From contig NZ_CP034593.1 of the NCBI RefSeq assembly GCF_003971195.1, positions 558,001-622,000 of the forward strand: DNA of 64,000 bases, written 5' to 3'. Of this stretch, positions 26,471 to 34,405 are shown piece after piece; position 1 is the first letter of the stretch, and each line of letters begins with the position of its first letter. This stretch comes from Flaviflexus ciconiae (GTDB lineage Bacteria > Actinomycetota > Actinomycetes > Actinomycetales > Actinomycetaceae). A program made the translations under genes and the position numbers. Under the pieces are notes generated by a model. The model was given only the letters and a program-made list of their open reading frames with translations, did no database searches and had not been told where the DNA came from.

Positions 26471-27508
26471 ATGCAGCCAGTTACTCTGACGACCGATCGT
26501 CTTCGCCTTGAGATCCCGACCGCCGAGCTTGTCGCCGAGGTGACGAGGATCTGCAACGATCCGGAGATACAGAAGTGGACGACGGTCCCGCATGGTTACA
26601 CAGAGGAGCATGCGACCGAGTTCCTCGGCAACGCTCAATCCCTGTGGGAGAACGATAAGCCGATCTGGGCGATCTTCGCGGGTACTGAGCTCGTTGGCAT
26701 GATTGACCTGCAAATGCCGGTCGGGCAGAACCTGAGGACCGCTGTTGGGTATTGGGCGGCTCCTGAGTACCGCGGCAATGGTTATCTGACCGAGGCTGTG
26801 CGAGCAGTCTGTTCGTTCGCTTTCGAGCAGGGGTGTATTGCTGTGGGATGGGCGTGCGAGGTGGATGGAACCGATATCAACTGGGCGAGCGCCAAGGTGG
26901 CCTGGAAGGTTGGCTTCCAGTTCGAGGGAATCAGGCGTGCCGCCATGTACGACAAGGGCAAGATTCGTGACTGCCTCGTGGGGACGCTGACTGCTGAGGA
27001 TCCCATGGAGCCCCAGGGGCCCTGGATTGGCCCCTCCAAGGGTCGCCGCGCCGTCATGAACTCACGTGACCCGGAGGCACTTGTCCGGGAGTTCCACGAG
27101 ACGTATGCGATGCCGATCGCAACCGATGGGCCGAACGTTGATCGGGAACGCACCCACATGCGCATGGCCCTGATTGCTGAGGAGTTCCACGAGCTTGTTA
27201 CGGCCGTTTACGGCGAGTCCTCCGGTCAGATCGTCGCTGGAGCCTACGAGACTGCAGTTGAGGCGGACGATGGCACTCGCGACACCGTGGAGACTGCGGA
27301 CGCTCTCGCAGACCTGGTCTACGTGATCTACGGGATGGCACTCGAGTCCGGTATCCCGCTCGAAGACGTGCTCCGTGAGGTACAGGCCGCTAATTTGTCG
27401 AAGCTGGGCGCGGACGGCAAGCCGATCTATCGTGAGGACGGCAAGGTCCTGAAGGGGCCCGACTATTTCCGTCCCCGGATCGACAGGGTTCTAGGCCTCG
27501 AAAAGTAG
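26471..27508 (+). CDS. GNAT acetyltransferase fused to a MazG-like NTP pyrophosphohydrolase
   Basis: The 345-residue protein has two enzyme domains. Residues 1-180 are a RimJ-type GNAT N-acetyltransferase (TTDRLRLEIP at the start; VGYWAAPEYRGNGYLTEAV with the acetyl-CoA loop RGNGY; FQFEGIRR at the end). Residues 195-345 are an all-helical MazG/PRA-PH-like domain, with the acidic metal-binding pattern IAEEFHELVTAVYG near 237 and ADALADLVYVIYGMA near 276, ending GPDYFRP. MazG-like enzymes remove pyrophosphate from (d)NTPs or damaged nucleotides. I see no frameshift between domains, so the fusion is real in this sequence. It may be a bifunctional enzyme in nucleotide or amino-sugar metabolism; the substrates are unknown. 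Confidence 0.8.
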   Translation: MQPVTLTTDRLRLEIPTAELVAEVTRICNDPEIQKWTTVPHGYTEEHATEFLGNAQSLWENDKPIWAIFAGTELVGMIDLQMPVGQNLRTAVGYWAAPEYRGNGYLTEAVRAVCSFAFEQGCIAVGWACEVDGTDINWASAKVAWKVGFQFEGIRRAAMYDKGKIRDCLVGTLTAEDPMEPQGPWIGPSKGRRAVMNSRDPEALVREFHETYAMPIATDGPNVDRERTHMRMALIAEEFHELVTAVYGESSGQIVAGAYETAVEADDGTRDTVETADALADLVYVIYGMALESGIPLEDVLREVQAANLSKLGADGKPIYREDGKVLKGPDYFRPRIDRVLGLEK

Positions 27509-27564
27509 GTTCTCTCGAAAAGTGGATCGGGAACGACTGCTGACGAGCAGCAACTGAACGCCAC

Positions 27565-27594
27565 GGACCCCGGTAGCTCACGCGACCGGGGTCC
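27565..27594 (+). terminator. Hairpin between the convergent GNAT-MazG and lipoprotein genes
   Basis: GGACCCCGGT pairs perfectly with ACCGGGGTCC around a 10-base loop. It lies 57 bases after the GNAT-MazG stop, with only a weak T-rich stretch after it, and could serve both strands. Confidence 0.65.
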
Positions 27595-27631
27595 ACTTCT
27601 TGATGTGTTCGCTTCGGCGAAAGCTTGCGGG

Positions 27632-28273
27632 CTAGAATTCCCACGTCCATCCCGACCCGTCGACTCCCCACGGGTTGTAGACGAGGTAACCGTGGTCGAG
27701 GCTCGTGTCGAGCGCAATGAGCCCGGATGCTGTCTCACCGGGGTTGATGAATGGGGCCGGCTGGTCTTCGAGGGCAAAGCACTCGTAGGAGGCGACGGTG
27801 ATGACGTCGGCCTGAATGACTCCGTTCAGGTCTGTCAGGTAGAAGGCGTCGGGAGCAATTGTCAGGAACGGTTCCTCCCCGTCGTCCAAGTACTCCGAGT
27901 AGTCTTCTGACATTTCGGCCGAGATATCGAAGACAAGGAAGTCCTCGCCCTCGGGCTCTACGTCAACGGGATCGATACGTGAGGGGCATGTGTCAGCGTG
28001 TTCGATTGAGTTCACCGTGAGGGTGAAGATTGCTTCGTCGCCGCCGCCGGCCAGCCCGATAGGTTCGCCAAGCTCTCCCTGGACGTCGCCGGTGTCGGTG
28101 ACTTCCGGGGTCTCCTCCGTTTGAATATCGTTGCCGCCGGTCTCCGGCTTGTTCGTGGCAACCGGGATGGGGTCAACGGATGGATCCCGGTCAGCATCAG
28201 CCCCGCTGGAGCAGGCTGCGATAAGTGCGAGTGCCGCGGCTCCACCGATAAGTTTAGAAGCGCGTGATATCAC
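27632..28273 (-). CDS. Secreted lipoprotein, DUF4352-like
   Basis: The 213-residue protein has a lipoprotein signal (SKLIGGAAALALIAACSS, lipid-modified Cys near residue 21). A disordered Pro/Thr/Glu-rich spacer to about residue 65 follows, then a compact beta-rich domain. That domain has the look of DUF4352/telokin-like domains (FTLTVNSIEH, FLVFDISAEM, INPGETASGLIALDTS), an Ig-like fold often found in surface lipoproteins. Function is unknown. Its ATG lies 20 bases before the stop codon of the upstream gene, which encodes the repeat/GGCT protein, so the two are co-transcribed and co-translated. Confidence 0.75.
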   Translation of the reverse strand: MISRASKLIGGAAALALIAACSSGADADRDPSVDPIPVATNKPETGGNDIQTEETPEVTDTGDVQGELGEPIGLAGGGDEAIFTLTVNSIEHADTCPSRIDPVDVEPEGEDFLVFDISAEMSEDYSEYLDDGEEPFLTIAPDAFYLTDLNGVIQADVITVASYECFALEDQPAPFINPGETASGLIALDTSLDHGYLVYNPWGVDGSGWTWEF

Positions 28274-29636
28274 CGGAAATCACCTTCGTTCCGTAGTTCT
28301 TTGCGTAGCTTTCACGCCACGGCGTGGCGACGTAGACCCAGGCGTTCTTGTCGTGGGCCGTGCGTTCCTTTTGTCTGATGTAGTTCATTTTGTTGGGATC
28401 CCCTCCCGGGGTGTAGCCCTCCCAGTCATCCATGCGCCGCACTTCGGCGGTATAGGTTTCTTGCGGGAAGAACAGCATTTCACCGGTTAGCCCGGTCTTG
28501 CCCGGCACCGCCCAGGGCCACACCGGATAGGACGGGTAGGGGTGGTCGGTTACCCACAGTTCGAGCAACCCGGCACGGCTGAGGACGTTGAGATTGAATC
28601 GTCCCTGGACAACGTGATGTGCGGGTTGACCGGTGCGGAGCGTTCCGTAAACCATGACCGGTACCTGGCGGGGAAGCGGTGGCTCCTTGGGCGGCTCCGG
28701 CTCTTCGGGTTCCTCCGGGGGATCGGGCTCAACGGGCTTGCGGTGCACACCGGGCGTGTCCGTGGCATCCCCGTCCCAGTCACCGACAATCGCGGAGTCC
28801 TGCTCCCGACCGTACTTAATGACGGTCTGAGCAGGCCCCGACTCGAAGTCGTTCCTGATGTGCCATTCGATGCCGCGACGGACAGCAAATGTGTCTTGTC
28901 CGTCCCCATCCCAGTCGCCAACCTGGATCTCGTCACCATCGCGACCGTACTTGAACTCGTGGTCGGCAATGCCACCCGAGATCTCGTTCTTCACAAAGAA
29001 GGTGTGCCCCCGGCGGACAGCAAGGGTGTCGACACCGTCGCCATCCCAGTCGCCAACGAACACGTCGTCATCGGTGCGGCCGTACTTGAAGGTGACGTCG
29101 GGATCGCCGGACGTCAGGGAGTTGCGTAGGAAGAATTCGTGGCCCCGACGCGCACCGACCGTGTCGATACTGTCGCCATCCCAATCCCCAATGAGGAACT
29201 CATCGTCCCTGTGGCCGAACATGAGCCAGATATCGCGGTTGCCACCGGAGTTGGTGTTGCGGAGGTAGAAGTGCTGATCGCGGCGGACGCCAACGGTGTC
29301 GACACCGTCGCCGTCCCAGTCGCCGACAACCGGATGGTCGGTCGGCTTTCCGTACGTGAACTCAATGTCGGCATTGCCACCCTCCCACGAGTTATTGAGG
29401 AAGAAGTTGTGGTTATCGTCCGCGAGGAGTGACGTAAGCGGCGCGGCAGTGTCGTCGACAGGGACAGCATCTCGCGCCTCATCGTAGGGCCGAGCGTAGC
29501 TGTCGGGGGCTTCGGCGTCATCGCCGTCGTCCGCGACGGTTATGGGGCCGGCGATCATGATGGCCGAGACCGTTGCGGCTGTGAGCGCCATCAGCGGTGC
29601 TCGTCGAATGCGGGGATATCGTCGTATTCCTGGCAT
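28254..29636 (-). CDS. Secreted protein with five 45-residue Asp repeats and a GGCT-like domain
   Basis: The 460-residue protein begins with a signal sequence (hydrophobic residues 14-32). Residues 76-300 are five tandem 45-residue repeats, each ending with a motif like VGDWDGDGVDTVGVRRG. The Asp-rich loop recalls FG-GAP/VCBS calcium-binding repeats. After a Pro/Glu-rich linker (301-322), residues 326-460 look like a gamma-glutamylcyclotransferase-like (AIG2) domain: VMVYGTLRTGQ is the substrate loop and RRMDDWEGY holds the expected catalytic Glu. Known GGCT-type enzymes are cytoplasmic, so a secreted one is odd. It ends by overlapping the lipoprotein gene by 20 bases. The five repeats match those in the subtilase at 30114-33653. 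The GGCT assignment rests on short motifs only. Confidence 0.7.
   Translation of the reverse strand: MPGIRRYPRIRRAPLMALTAATVSAIMIAGPITVADDGDDAEAPDSYARPYDEARDAVPVDDTAAPLTSLLADDNHNFFLNNSWEGGNADIEFTYGKPTDHPVVGDWDGDGVDTVGVRRDQHFYLRNTNSGGNRDIWLMFGHRDDEFLIGDWDGDSIDTVGARRGHEFFLRNSLTSGDPDVTFKYGRTDDDVFVGDWDGDGVDTLAVRRGHTFFVKNEISGGIADHEFKYGRDGDEIQVGDWDGDGQDTFAVRRGIEWHIRNDFESGPAQTVIKYGREQDSAIVGDWDGDATDTPGVHRKPVEPDPPEEPEEPEPPKEPPLPRQVPVMVYGTLRTGQPAHHVVQGRFNLNVLSRAGLLELWVTDHPYPSYPVWPWAVPGKTGLTGEMLFFPQETYTAEVRRMDDWEGYTPGGDPNKMNYIRQKERTAHDKNAWVYVATPWRESYAKNYGTKVISGDITRF
28737..29411 (-). repeat. Coding tandem repeat, five copies of about 135 bp
   Basis: Five in-frame units of 45 codons encode the Asp-rich repeats of the secreted GGCT-like protein. 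Copies differ at many bases while keeping the FFLRN, FKYGR and VGDWDGD positions, so they are old duplications under protein-level selection. It is not a CRISPR array. Confidence 0.8.
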
Positions 29637-30113
29637 GCCATTCCTCGTGGGTTGTGCCTCTGGCAGGGTTGCTCACCCGGTCCCGGGATCATCCGGGACC
29701 GTTGGTGTGTTTCATATAACAGATGCTAGTGGCAATGCCACCGGCTCGCGACCGGCGAGGGCCGTGCTGAGATCATGGTAGTTGAGAGTTGACGTCGGGG
29801 CATCGCGAATAGTGCCGTCATGGCACCGCAAAGTAGTTCAGCGTTGATGATTATTGCTCTGGCGTGGACGTTGGTTCGCCAGCGATCGCCGAATGTGCAT
29901 ATGCCACATTGTGAGGTGCAGTCACCAGCCACGTGCGACAGATGCCTTACCTGTGAGGCACGGGAGAACGTCAGATAGGTGATCCAGCAACGTGGCGTGA
30001 GCAGGGGAGGGTGCTGCCACGAGCGGACCTGCTTGCTGGAAAGGGGCCGGCCCCGGCCGTTCGTGTGAACAGCCGGGGCCGGGTTATCGGAGTGTTACTC
30101 GCTGGAGTGCTCC
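29637..30113. promoter_or_regulatory. Intergenic region, upstream of the repeat/GGCT operon
   Basis: This 477-base region lies between two minus-strand genes. Just upstream of the repeat/GGCT gene, GGTCCCGG-GATCAT-CCGGGACC (29679-29700) is a perfect hairpin, followed farther out by an AT-rich stretch (29710-29720) that could be a -10 region, and an inverted repeat GTGGCA-A-TGCCAC (29729-29741). The rest has no gene I can support; the terminator of the subtilase gene lies at 30047-30082. Confidence 0.4.
30047..30082 (-). terminator. Hairpin terminator of the subtilase gene
   Basis: CCGGCCCCGGC (30047-30057) pairs perfectly with GCCGGGGCCGG (30072-30082). It lies 32 bases past the subtilase stop codon on the minus strand. 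Confidence 0.65.
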
Positions 30114-33100
30114 TTAGCGGCGCAGACCAACAGAGTCGATGCCGTCGCCGTTCCAGTCACCGACGAGGACCTCATCGCTGTCACGTCCAAGGACGAACGA
30201 GCGATCAGCCGAGCCGGAGGACAGGGAGTTGGAGACGTAGAAGGTGTCACCGCGACGCAGTGCAACGGTGTCCTTCAGGTCGCCATCCCAGTCGCCAACG
30301 AGAACCGTGTCGGACTCGTGGCCGAAGTGGAACGTGTCTTCGGCGTTGCCACCGACGAGCGAGTTCTGGACGTAGAACGAGTTGCCACGACGTACCGCGA
30401 AGGTATCGTAGCCATCGCCGTCCCAGTCGCCAGCGAACAGGTCATCGCCTACGCGACCGTACTTGAACTCAACCTCGGCGTTGCCACCGATGAGCTCGTT
30501 CTGGGCGTAGATGGTGACACCGCGGCGGACCGCGAACGTGTCGTAGCCATCAGCGTTCCAGTCGCCGACGAGGATCTCGTCACCGTCACGGCCGAACTTG
30601 AACTCAACCTCGGCGTTGCCACCGATGAGCTGGTTCTGGACGTAGAAGGTGTGGCCGCGGCGAACACCAATGGTGTCAACACCGTCAGCGTCCCAGTCAC
30701 CGACGAAGACCTCATCGCCGTCGCGACCGTACATGAAGTAGTGGTCAGCAGCCGACTCGAAGTCGTTGTAGAGGAAGAAGCCCTTGTCGGCTTCCTCATC
30801 GATGGAGCCGTCGCCCGGGCCCTCGCCCGGTACGCCGTCACGGTCGATAGTGAAGGCCGGGGAGGTCCAGACCTCGACGTGGTCGGGGTTGTCGATGGAG
30901 CCGAGGCCCTTGACCGCGGTGACCTCGATGACGTAATCGCCGTCGAGTGCCTTGAGGTACTGCTCGGAATCAGCGGACTTCACGTAGGTGCCGTCCCACT
31001 GGTAGACCTGGATGCCGGGGACTGCGCCCTCGCCATCGGACTCGTAAACGACGTTGTAGTCCGGGCTGACCGGATCACCCTTCGTGCCATCAGCGTTGGC
31101 GTGGAAAGCCTCGATCTTCATGTAGGAGACCGGGTTCTCGATGTGGAGAACAGCGTACGGGGTGTCGCCGTCTTCCATGGAGTACACGTACTCGTCGTGG
31201 CCCCAGCTGTAGTTGCCTTCGCTCACGCATTCGCCGTCAACGAGCTTCGTGCAGTCTTCGAGGACGCCGAGGCCCGGGGTCGAGTAGATCGGCTCGTCAA
31301 TGAGCTCGCCGACCTCTTCCTCGGTGTAGCCGTAGTCGCGGTAGGTCCACTGCTCCATGAAGGCCAGGTCCGTCTCGTAGTCGCCAGCGAGGCCGCCGTA
31401 CGAAACGATCGACTGGGTCGTGTAACCGGATGCATCCTCACCGAGGACGACGATCTGGCCGCCGTAGATGCCACCCGCGAAGCCCTCGGGCTCGGTGATG
31501 GTGACGTCAACAGTTGCAGTGCCGCCAGCCGGAACGGTCACGGTCTCAGCCGAGAACTCGGTGGTCGCGGCTGCTCCGTAGTAGTTCGGGAGCTGGTTGA
31601 TGCCAGCCGTGGCGATGCCTGCGAGGTTCACGAACGAGTAGGTGAACTCGACTTCGTCACGGTTGTGGATCGTGAGGGTGTGCGTCTCGGAAGCGCCGGT
31701 GTCGTTGTCGTAGAGGTTGATCTGCGACGGCGTCACCTGGGTGCCCCAGAGGTTCGCGAAGATGGCGTTCGGAATGTTGATCATACCGGCACCCTGGCGG
31801 TGAACCGGCTCCGGGAATCCAAGATCCGGGTTACCGGACCAGAGGAGCGGATCAGCGGTGTTCTGAAGGCTCGTGAGGACCTGGCTCGGGTTGAGAGCGG
31901 GGTTGACCTCAAGGATGAGAGCGGCCGCACCAGCAACGTGCGGAGCTGCCATCGAGGTACCCGACAGCGTTGCGTAACCGGACGGGCCAGCCTCAAGCGG
32001 GTATGCCGAGTTGATGAAACCACCCGGTGCAACAACCTGGGGCTTGACCGTGAGGTCAGCCGACAGGCCGTAGGACGAGAAGTCGGAAACAAGACCGCCG
32101 GTGGCGATCTCCGAAACTTCGGTCTGGTCCGACCAGGTGAGGGTGACGGGCTCTTCGGCAGCGGCGAGATCAGCGCGGATTGCGTCGCCGTCAGCCATCG
32201 AGATGGTCACGGTCGGGATCGTGATCGCGGGATCGCCCTCAACGGTTGCGTTGATGGCACCGGCGACGTTGTTGTCGATGATGACACCGGCTGCACCGGA
32301 TTCCTGAGCGGCAGCAGCCTTCTCATGGAATGTCGAGTTGCCACGGCGAACGATAACAACCTTGCCCTCTGCATCCTCGATCGGGACAGCGCCCGTCTCG
32401 GAACCTGCCGGGTAGGCAATGATCTCGTATTCGGAGTTGTCGGTCGGCGGGTTCGGAGCACCCGTTGAGGACGAGTAAGCAATGTTCTGGTCGTTGACGA
32501 CGAACACCGGTGCCTCGGAGGCAACGTTGTCGACGGAACCAACAGAAATGACCTTCGAAGCAACGGCCGGTGCGCCACCGGAGAAGACGCCGGACTCGCC
32601 CTCGTTGCCCTGCGAGACGGTGACGACGACGCCAGCGTCAACAAGGTTGTCTGCAGCGACAGCGGTCGGGTAGTTCGGCCAGGTCATGAAGCCTGCACCG
32701 ATCGACATGTTAACGATGTCGGCACCATCGCGTGCCGAGGCCTCCATGGCCTGAAGCATGATGGCGGAGTCGGTCGAACCTTCACAACCGAAGACGCGGT
32801 AAGCGAGGATGTTCGCGTCGGGGGCTACGCCGTAGACGCCGGTAACATCGTCGGAGCCTGCCGCAATACCGGCAACGTGCGTGCCGTGGCCTTGGCAGTC
32901 ATCCGGGTTGGAGTCCGGGGCCGGGACAGGGTTGTAGTTGTCCGCTGCGGGGTTCGCGTTGTAATCATCGCCAACGAAGTCGTAGCCGCCGATGATGCGG
33001 GAGCCGTTGCCATTGATCTCGGACCAGGGGGTCGTATCAGCGACGCCGGTTCCGCCGAAGGCGACGTGGTCGATGTCGACACCGGTGTCAATGATCGAAA

Positions 33101-33653
33101 TCGTCTGGCCGTAGCCGGAGACGCCGAGATCCTGTGCGAAGTCGGCACCGGTCATGCCGGCAGCAAATCGCATCTCGGGCTCGGCGCCAAGATCGCGCTG
33201 CTCCGGAGCGTCGATGAGAAGGACGGGGAAGACCCCGGCAACATCAACGCGGTCGAGAACCTTTGCGAGTTCGGCATCGTCAGCGGTGACAACCGCGCCG
33301 GCCCACAGCTCGCTGTGCGATGCCTTAACCTCGACGTCGAGGTCGGCGATCGCGGACTCAAGCTCGTTGAGGTCAGCATCGACTCGGGCCTGGGTTCCAC
33401 CATTGACGAGGGGAGCGGAACTGAATGAAACGAACCATTCGCCGGTTGCTCGCGAGCCGTACGCGGAACCGGCAACGGATGCCTGGTTTGCGGACGAGCC
33501 GACGAGGACCGACGGATCAGATTCGTAAATGGGATCAGCGCTCGGAGTTGCTGCGGCAGGAACAATGAATGCCCCTAAACCAAGCGCACCTGCACCAAGT
33601 GTGGCGATGCAGGCGCGGAGCGTCCTCCGAGAACCAGGAACATGACTGGTCAT
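30114..33653 (-). CDS. Secreted S8 subtilase with PA domain and C-terminal Asp repeats
   Basis: The 1179-residue protein begins with a signal peptide (hydrophobic residues 12-34) and has an inhibitor I9-like propeptide region to about 150. The catalytic triad is the Asp in SIIDTGVDIDH (near 189), the His in GHGTHVAGIAAG (near 258) and the Ser in LSGTSMAAPH (near 566). A protease-associated (PA) domain is inserted at about 400-495 (GKVVIVRRGNSTFHEKA). An Ig/Fn-like domain follows the catalytic domain. The last 225 residues are five 45-residue repeats with the motif VGDWDGDGVDTVGVRRG, matching those in the neighbouring secreted GGCT protein. There is no LPxTG signal, so the repeats may attach it to the wall or bind calcium. 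TGAGGAGAC precedes the ATG. Confidence 0.93.
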   Translation of the reverse strand: MTSHVPGSRRTLRACIATLGAGALGLGAFIVPAAATPSADPIYESDPSVLVGSSANQASVAGSAYGSRATGEWFVSFSSAPLVNGGTQARVDADLNELESAIADLDVEVKASHSELWAGAVVTADDAELAKVLDRVDVAGVFPVLLIDAPEQRDLGAEPEMRFAAGMTGADFAQDLGVSGYGQTISIIDTGVDIDHVAFGGTGVADTTPWSEINGNGSRIIGGYDFVGDDYNANPAADNYNPVPAPDSNPDDCQGHGTHVAGIAAGSDDVTGVYGVAPDANILAYRVFGCEGSTDSAIMLQAMEASARDGADIVNMSIGAGFMTWPNYPTAVAADNLVDAGVVVTVSQGNEGESGVFSGGAPAVASKVISVGSVDNVASEAPVFVVNDQNIAYSSSTGAPNPPTDNSEYEIIAYPAGSETGAVPIEDAEGKVVIVRRGNSTFHEKAAAAQESGAAGVIIDNNVAGAINATVEGDPAITIPTVTISMADGDAIRADLAAAEEPVTLTWSDQTEVSEIATGGLVSDFSSYGLSADLTVKPQVVAPGGFINSAYPLEAGPSGYATLSGTSMAAPHVAGAAALILEVNPALNPSQVLTSLQNTADPLLWSGNPDLGFPEPVHRQGAGMINIPNAIFANLWGTQVTPSQINLYDNDTGASETHTLTIHNRDEVEFTYSFVNLAGIATAGINQLPNYYGAAATTEFSAETVTVPAGGTATVDVTITEPEGFAGGIYGGQIVVLGEDASGYTTQSIVSYGGLAGDYETDLAFMEQWTYRDYGYTEEEVGELIDEPIYSTPGLGVLEDCTKLVDGECVSEGNYSWGHDEYVYSMEDGDTPYAVLHIENPVSYMKIEAFHANADGTKGDPVSPDYNVVYESDGEGAVPGIQVYQWDGTYVKSADSEQYLKALDGDYVIEVTAVKGLGSIDNPDHVEVWTSPAFTIDRDGVPGEGPGDGSIDEEADKGFFLYNDFESAADHYFMYGRDGDEVFVGDWDADGVDTIGVRRGHTFYVQNQLIGGNAEVEFKFGRDGDEILVGDWNADGYDTFAVRRGVTIYAQNELIGGNAEVEFKYGRVGDDLFAGDWDGDGYDTFAVRRGNSFYVQNSLVGGNAEDTFHFGHESDTVLVGDWDGDLKDTVALRRGDTFYVSNSLSSGSADRSFVLGRDSDEVLVGDWNGDGIDSVGLRR
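30117..30791 (-). repeat. Coding tandem repeat at the subtilase C-terminus
   Basis: About five units of 44-45 codons encode the Asp-rich repeats. DNA similarity between adjacent units is visible (for example NQLIGGNAEVEFKFGRDGD and NELIGGNAEVEFKYGRVGD), so some copies are recent duplicates. Confidence 0.8.
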
Positions 33654-34405
33654 GTGGTCTCCTCAGTAATTATTTGTGTCTTTCGACGCTTCGCTGCGAC
33701 GAAGGTCCCTCGATTATGCTGGACCTCATATTTTTTCGCATCCTTTTAGACGTTTTTGAGACAGTTTTCAGATTAAATACAGCAATAAACCGTATTCAGA
33801 TGGCATAGTTGCTCTAATTGATGTGAACGCTGGACGCGTTAGTCGGGCGTGTGATATACGGCACGGCGTGCCCGTTCTTTTGGGGCACTGGTTCAGTCAA
33901 GATCTCGTCAGGAAAGCGTCTTAGCTAGCGGTACTTTGCCGGTTAGCTCTAGATACTCTGCCGGATTGGCCCGGGAGTTACCATGATCCGACGCGTTTTG
34001 TAATTTATTTACCCGTCTTCTGCTCGCGTTTCGCCCCACGCACCTTGTAGGGATCCCTGTCTGTTGATGACGGTGGTTGCGGGCCGGGCAGAGCTGCTAT
34101 CGAAATCTGTTCGTGGATAGGCAAAGACAGTCCTCGTTTTCGAAACCGGCACCCGAGGCGCCCTCGATGGTGGATTTCTGGATTCTGACTGTGGTGCGTG
34201 GTGACGGAAGTTGACCGGGTCCTAAGCGCATAGGGAAGGCCCGCGTGGACAGGCTTGGAAAGAGAATTGTTCTGCCGATGTGCGGTCTACGCGGTTGCGA
34301 ATGGAAAGTATCTGCGTCCGGCGGGCGTTGCAGGCGGATGAGAAACATGTGGTCACGAGCATGGACCTTATGGCGTGGGGTGACAATCCCAGTTACGGTT
34401 CACGT
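33654..34405. promoter_or_regulatory. Long intergenic region between divergent subtilase and M20 genes
   Basis: This 752-base region has no gene I can support. A stretch at about 33670-33830 is much more AT-rich than the genome around it and carries runs such as TTTTTTCGCATCCTTTTAG; it is the likely promoter area of the subtilase on the minus strand. The rest is ordinary GC content with no clear ORF. The M20 -10 hexamer is at 34394. Confidence 0.4.
34394..34399 (+). promoter_or_regulatory. -10 hexamer of a probable leaderless promoter (M20 peptidase)
   Basis: TACGGT is followed by 6 bases and the ATG at 34406. It favours MNSVDPAAI as the N-terminus over upstream in-frame starts. Confidence 0.5.

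Noticed and set aside
28737..30791. Regular repeats that could be a CRISPR array
   Set aside because: The repeats lie inside reading frames, have a 135-base period, diverge between copies and keep protein motifs; no cas gene lies near.
30318..32468. A 716-codon plus-strand ORF across the subtilase gene
   Set aside because: It lies antisense to a complete, motif-rich protease and has low-complexity Val/Asp/Arg-rich sequence with no domain. High GC codon use opens antisense frames.
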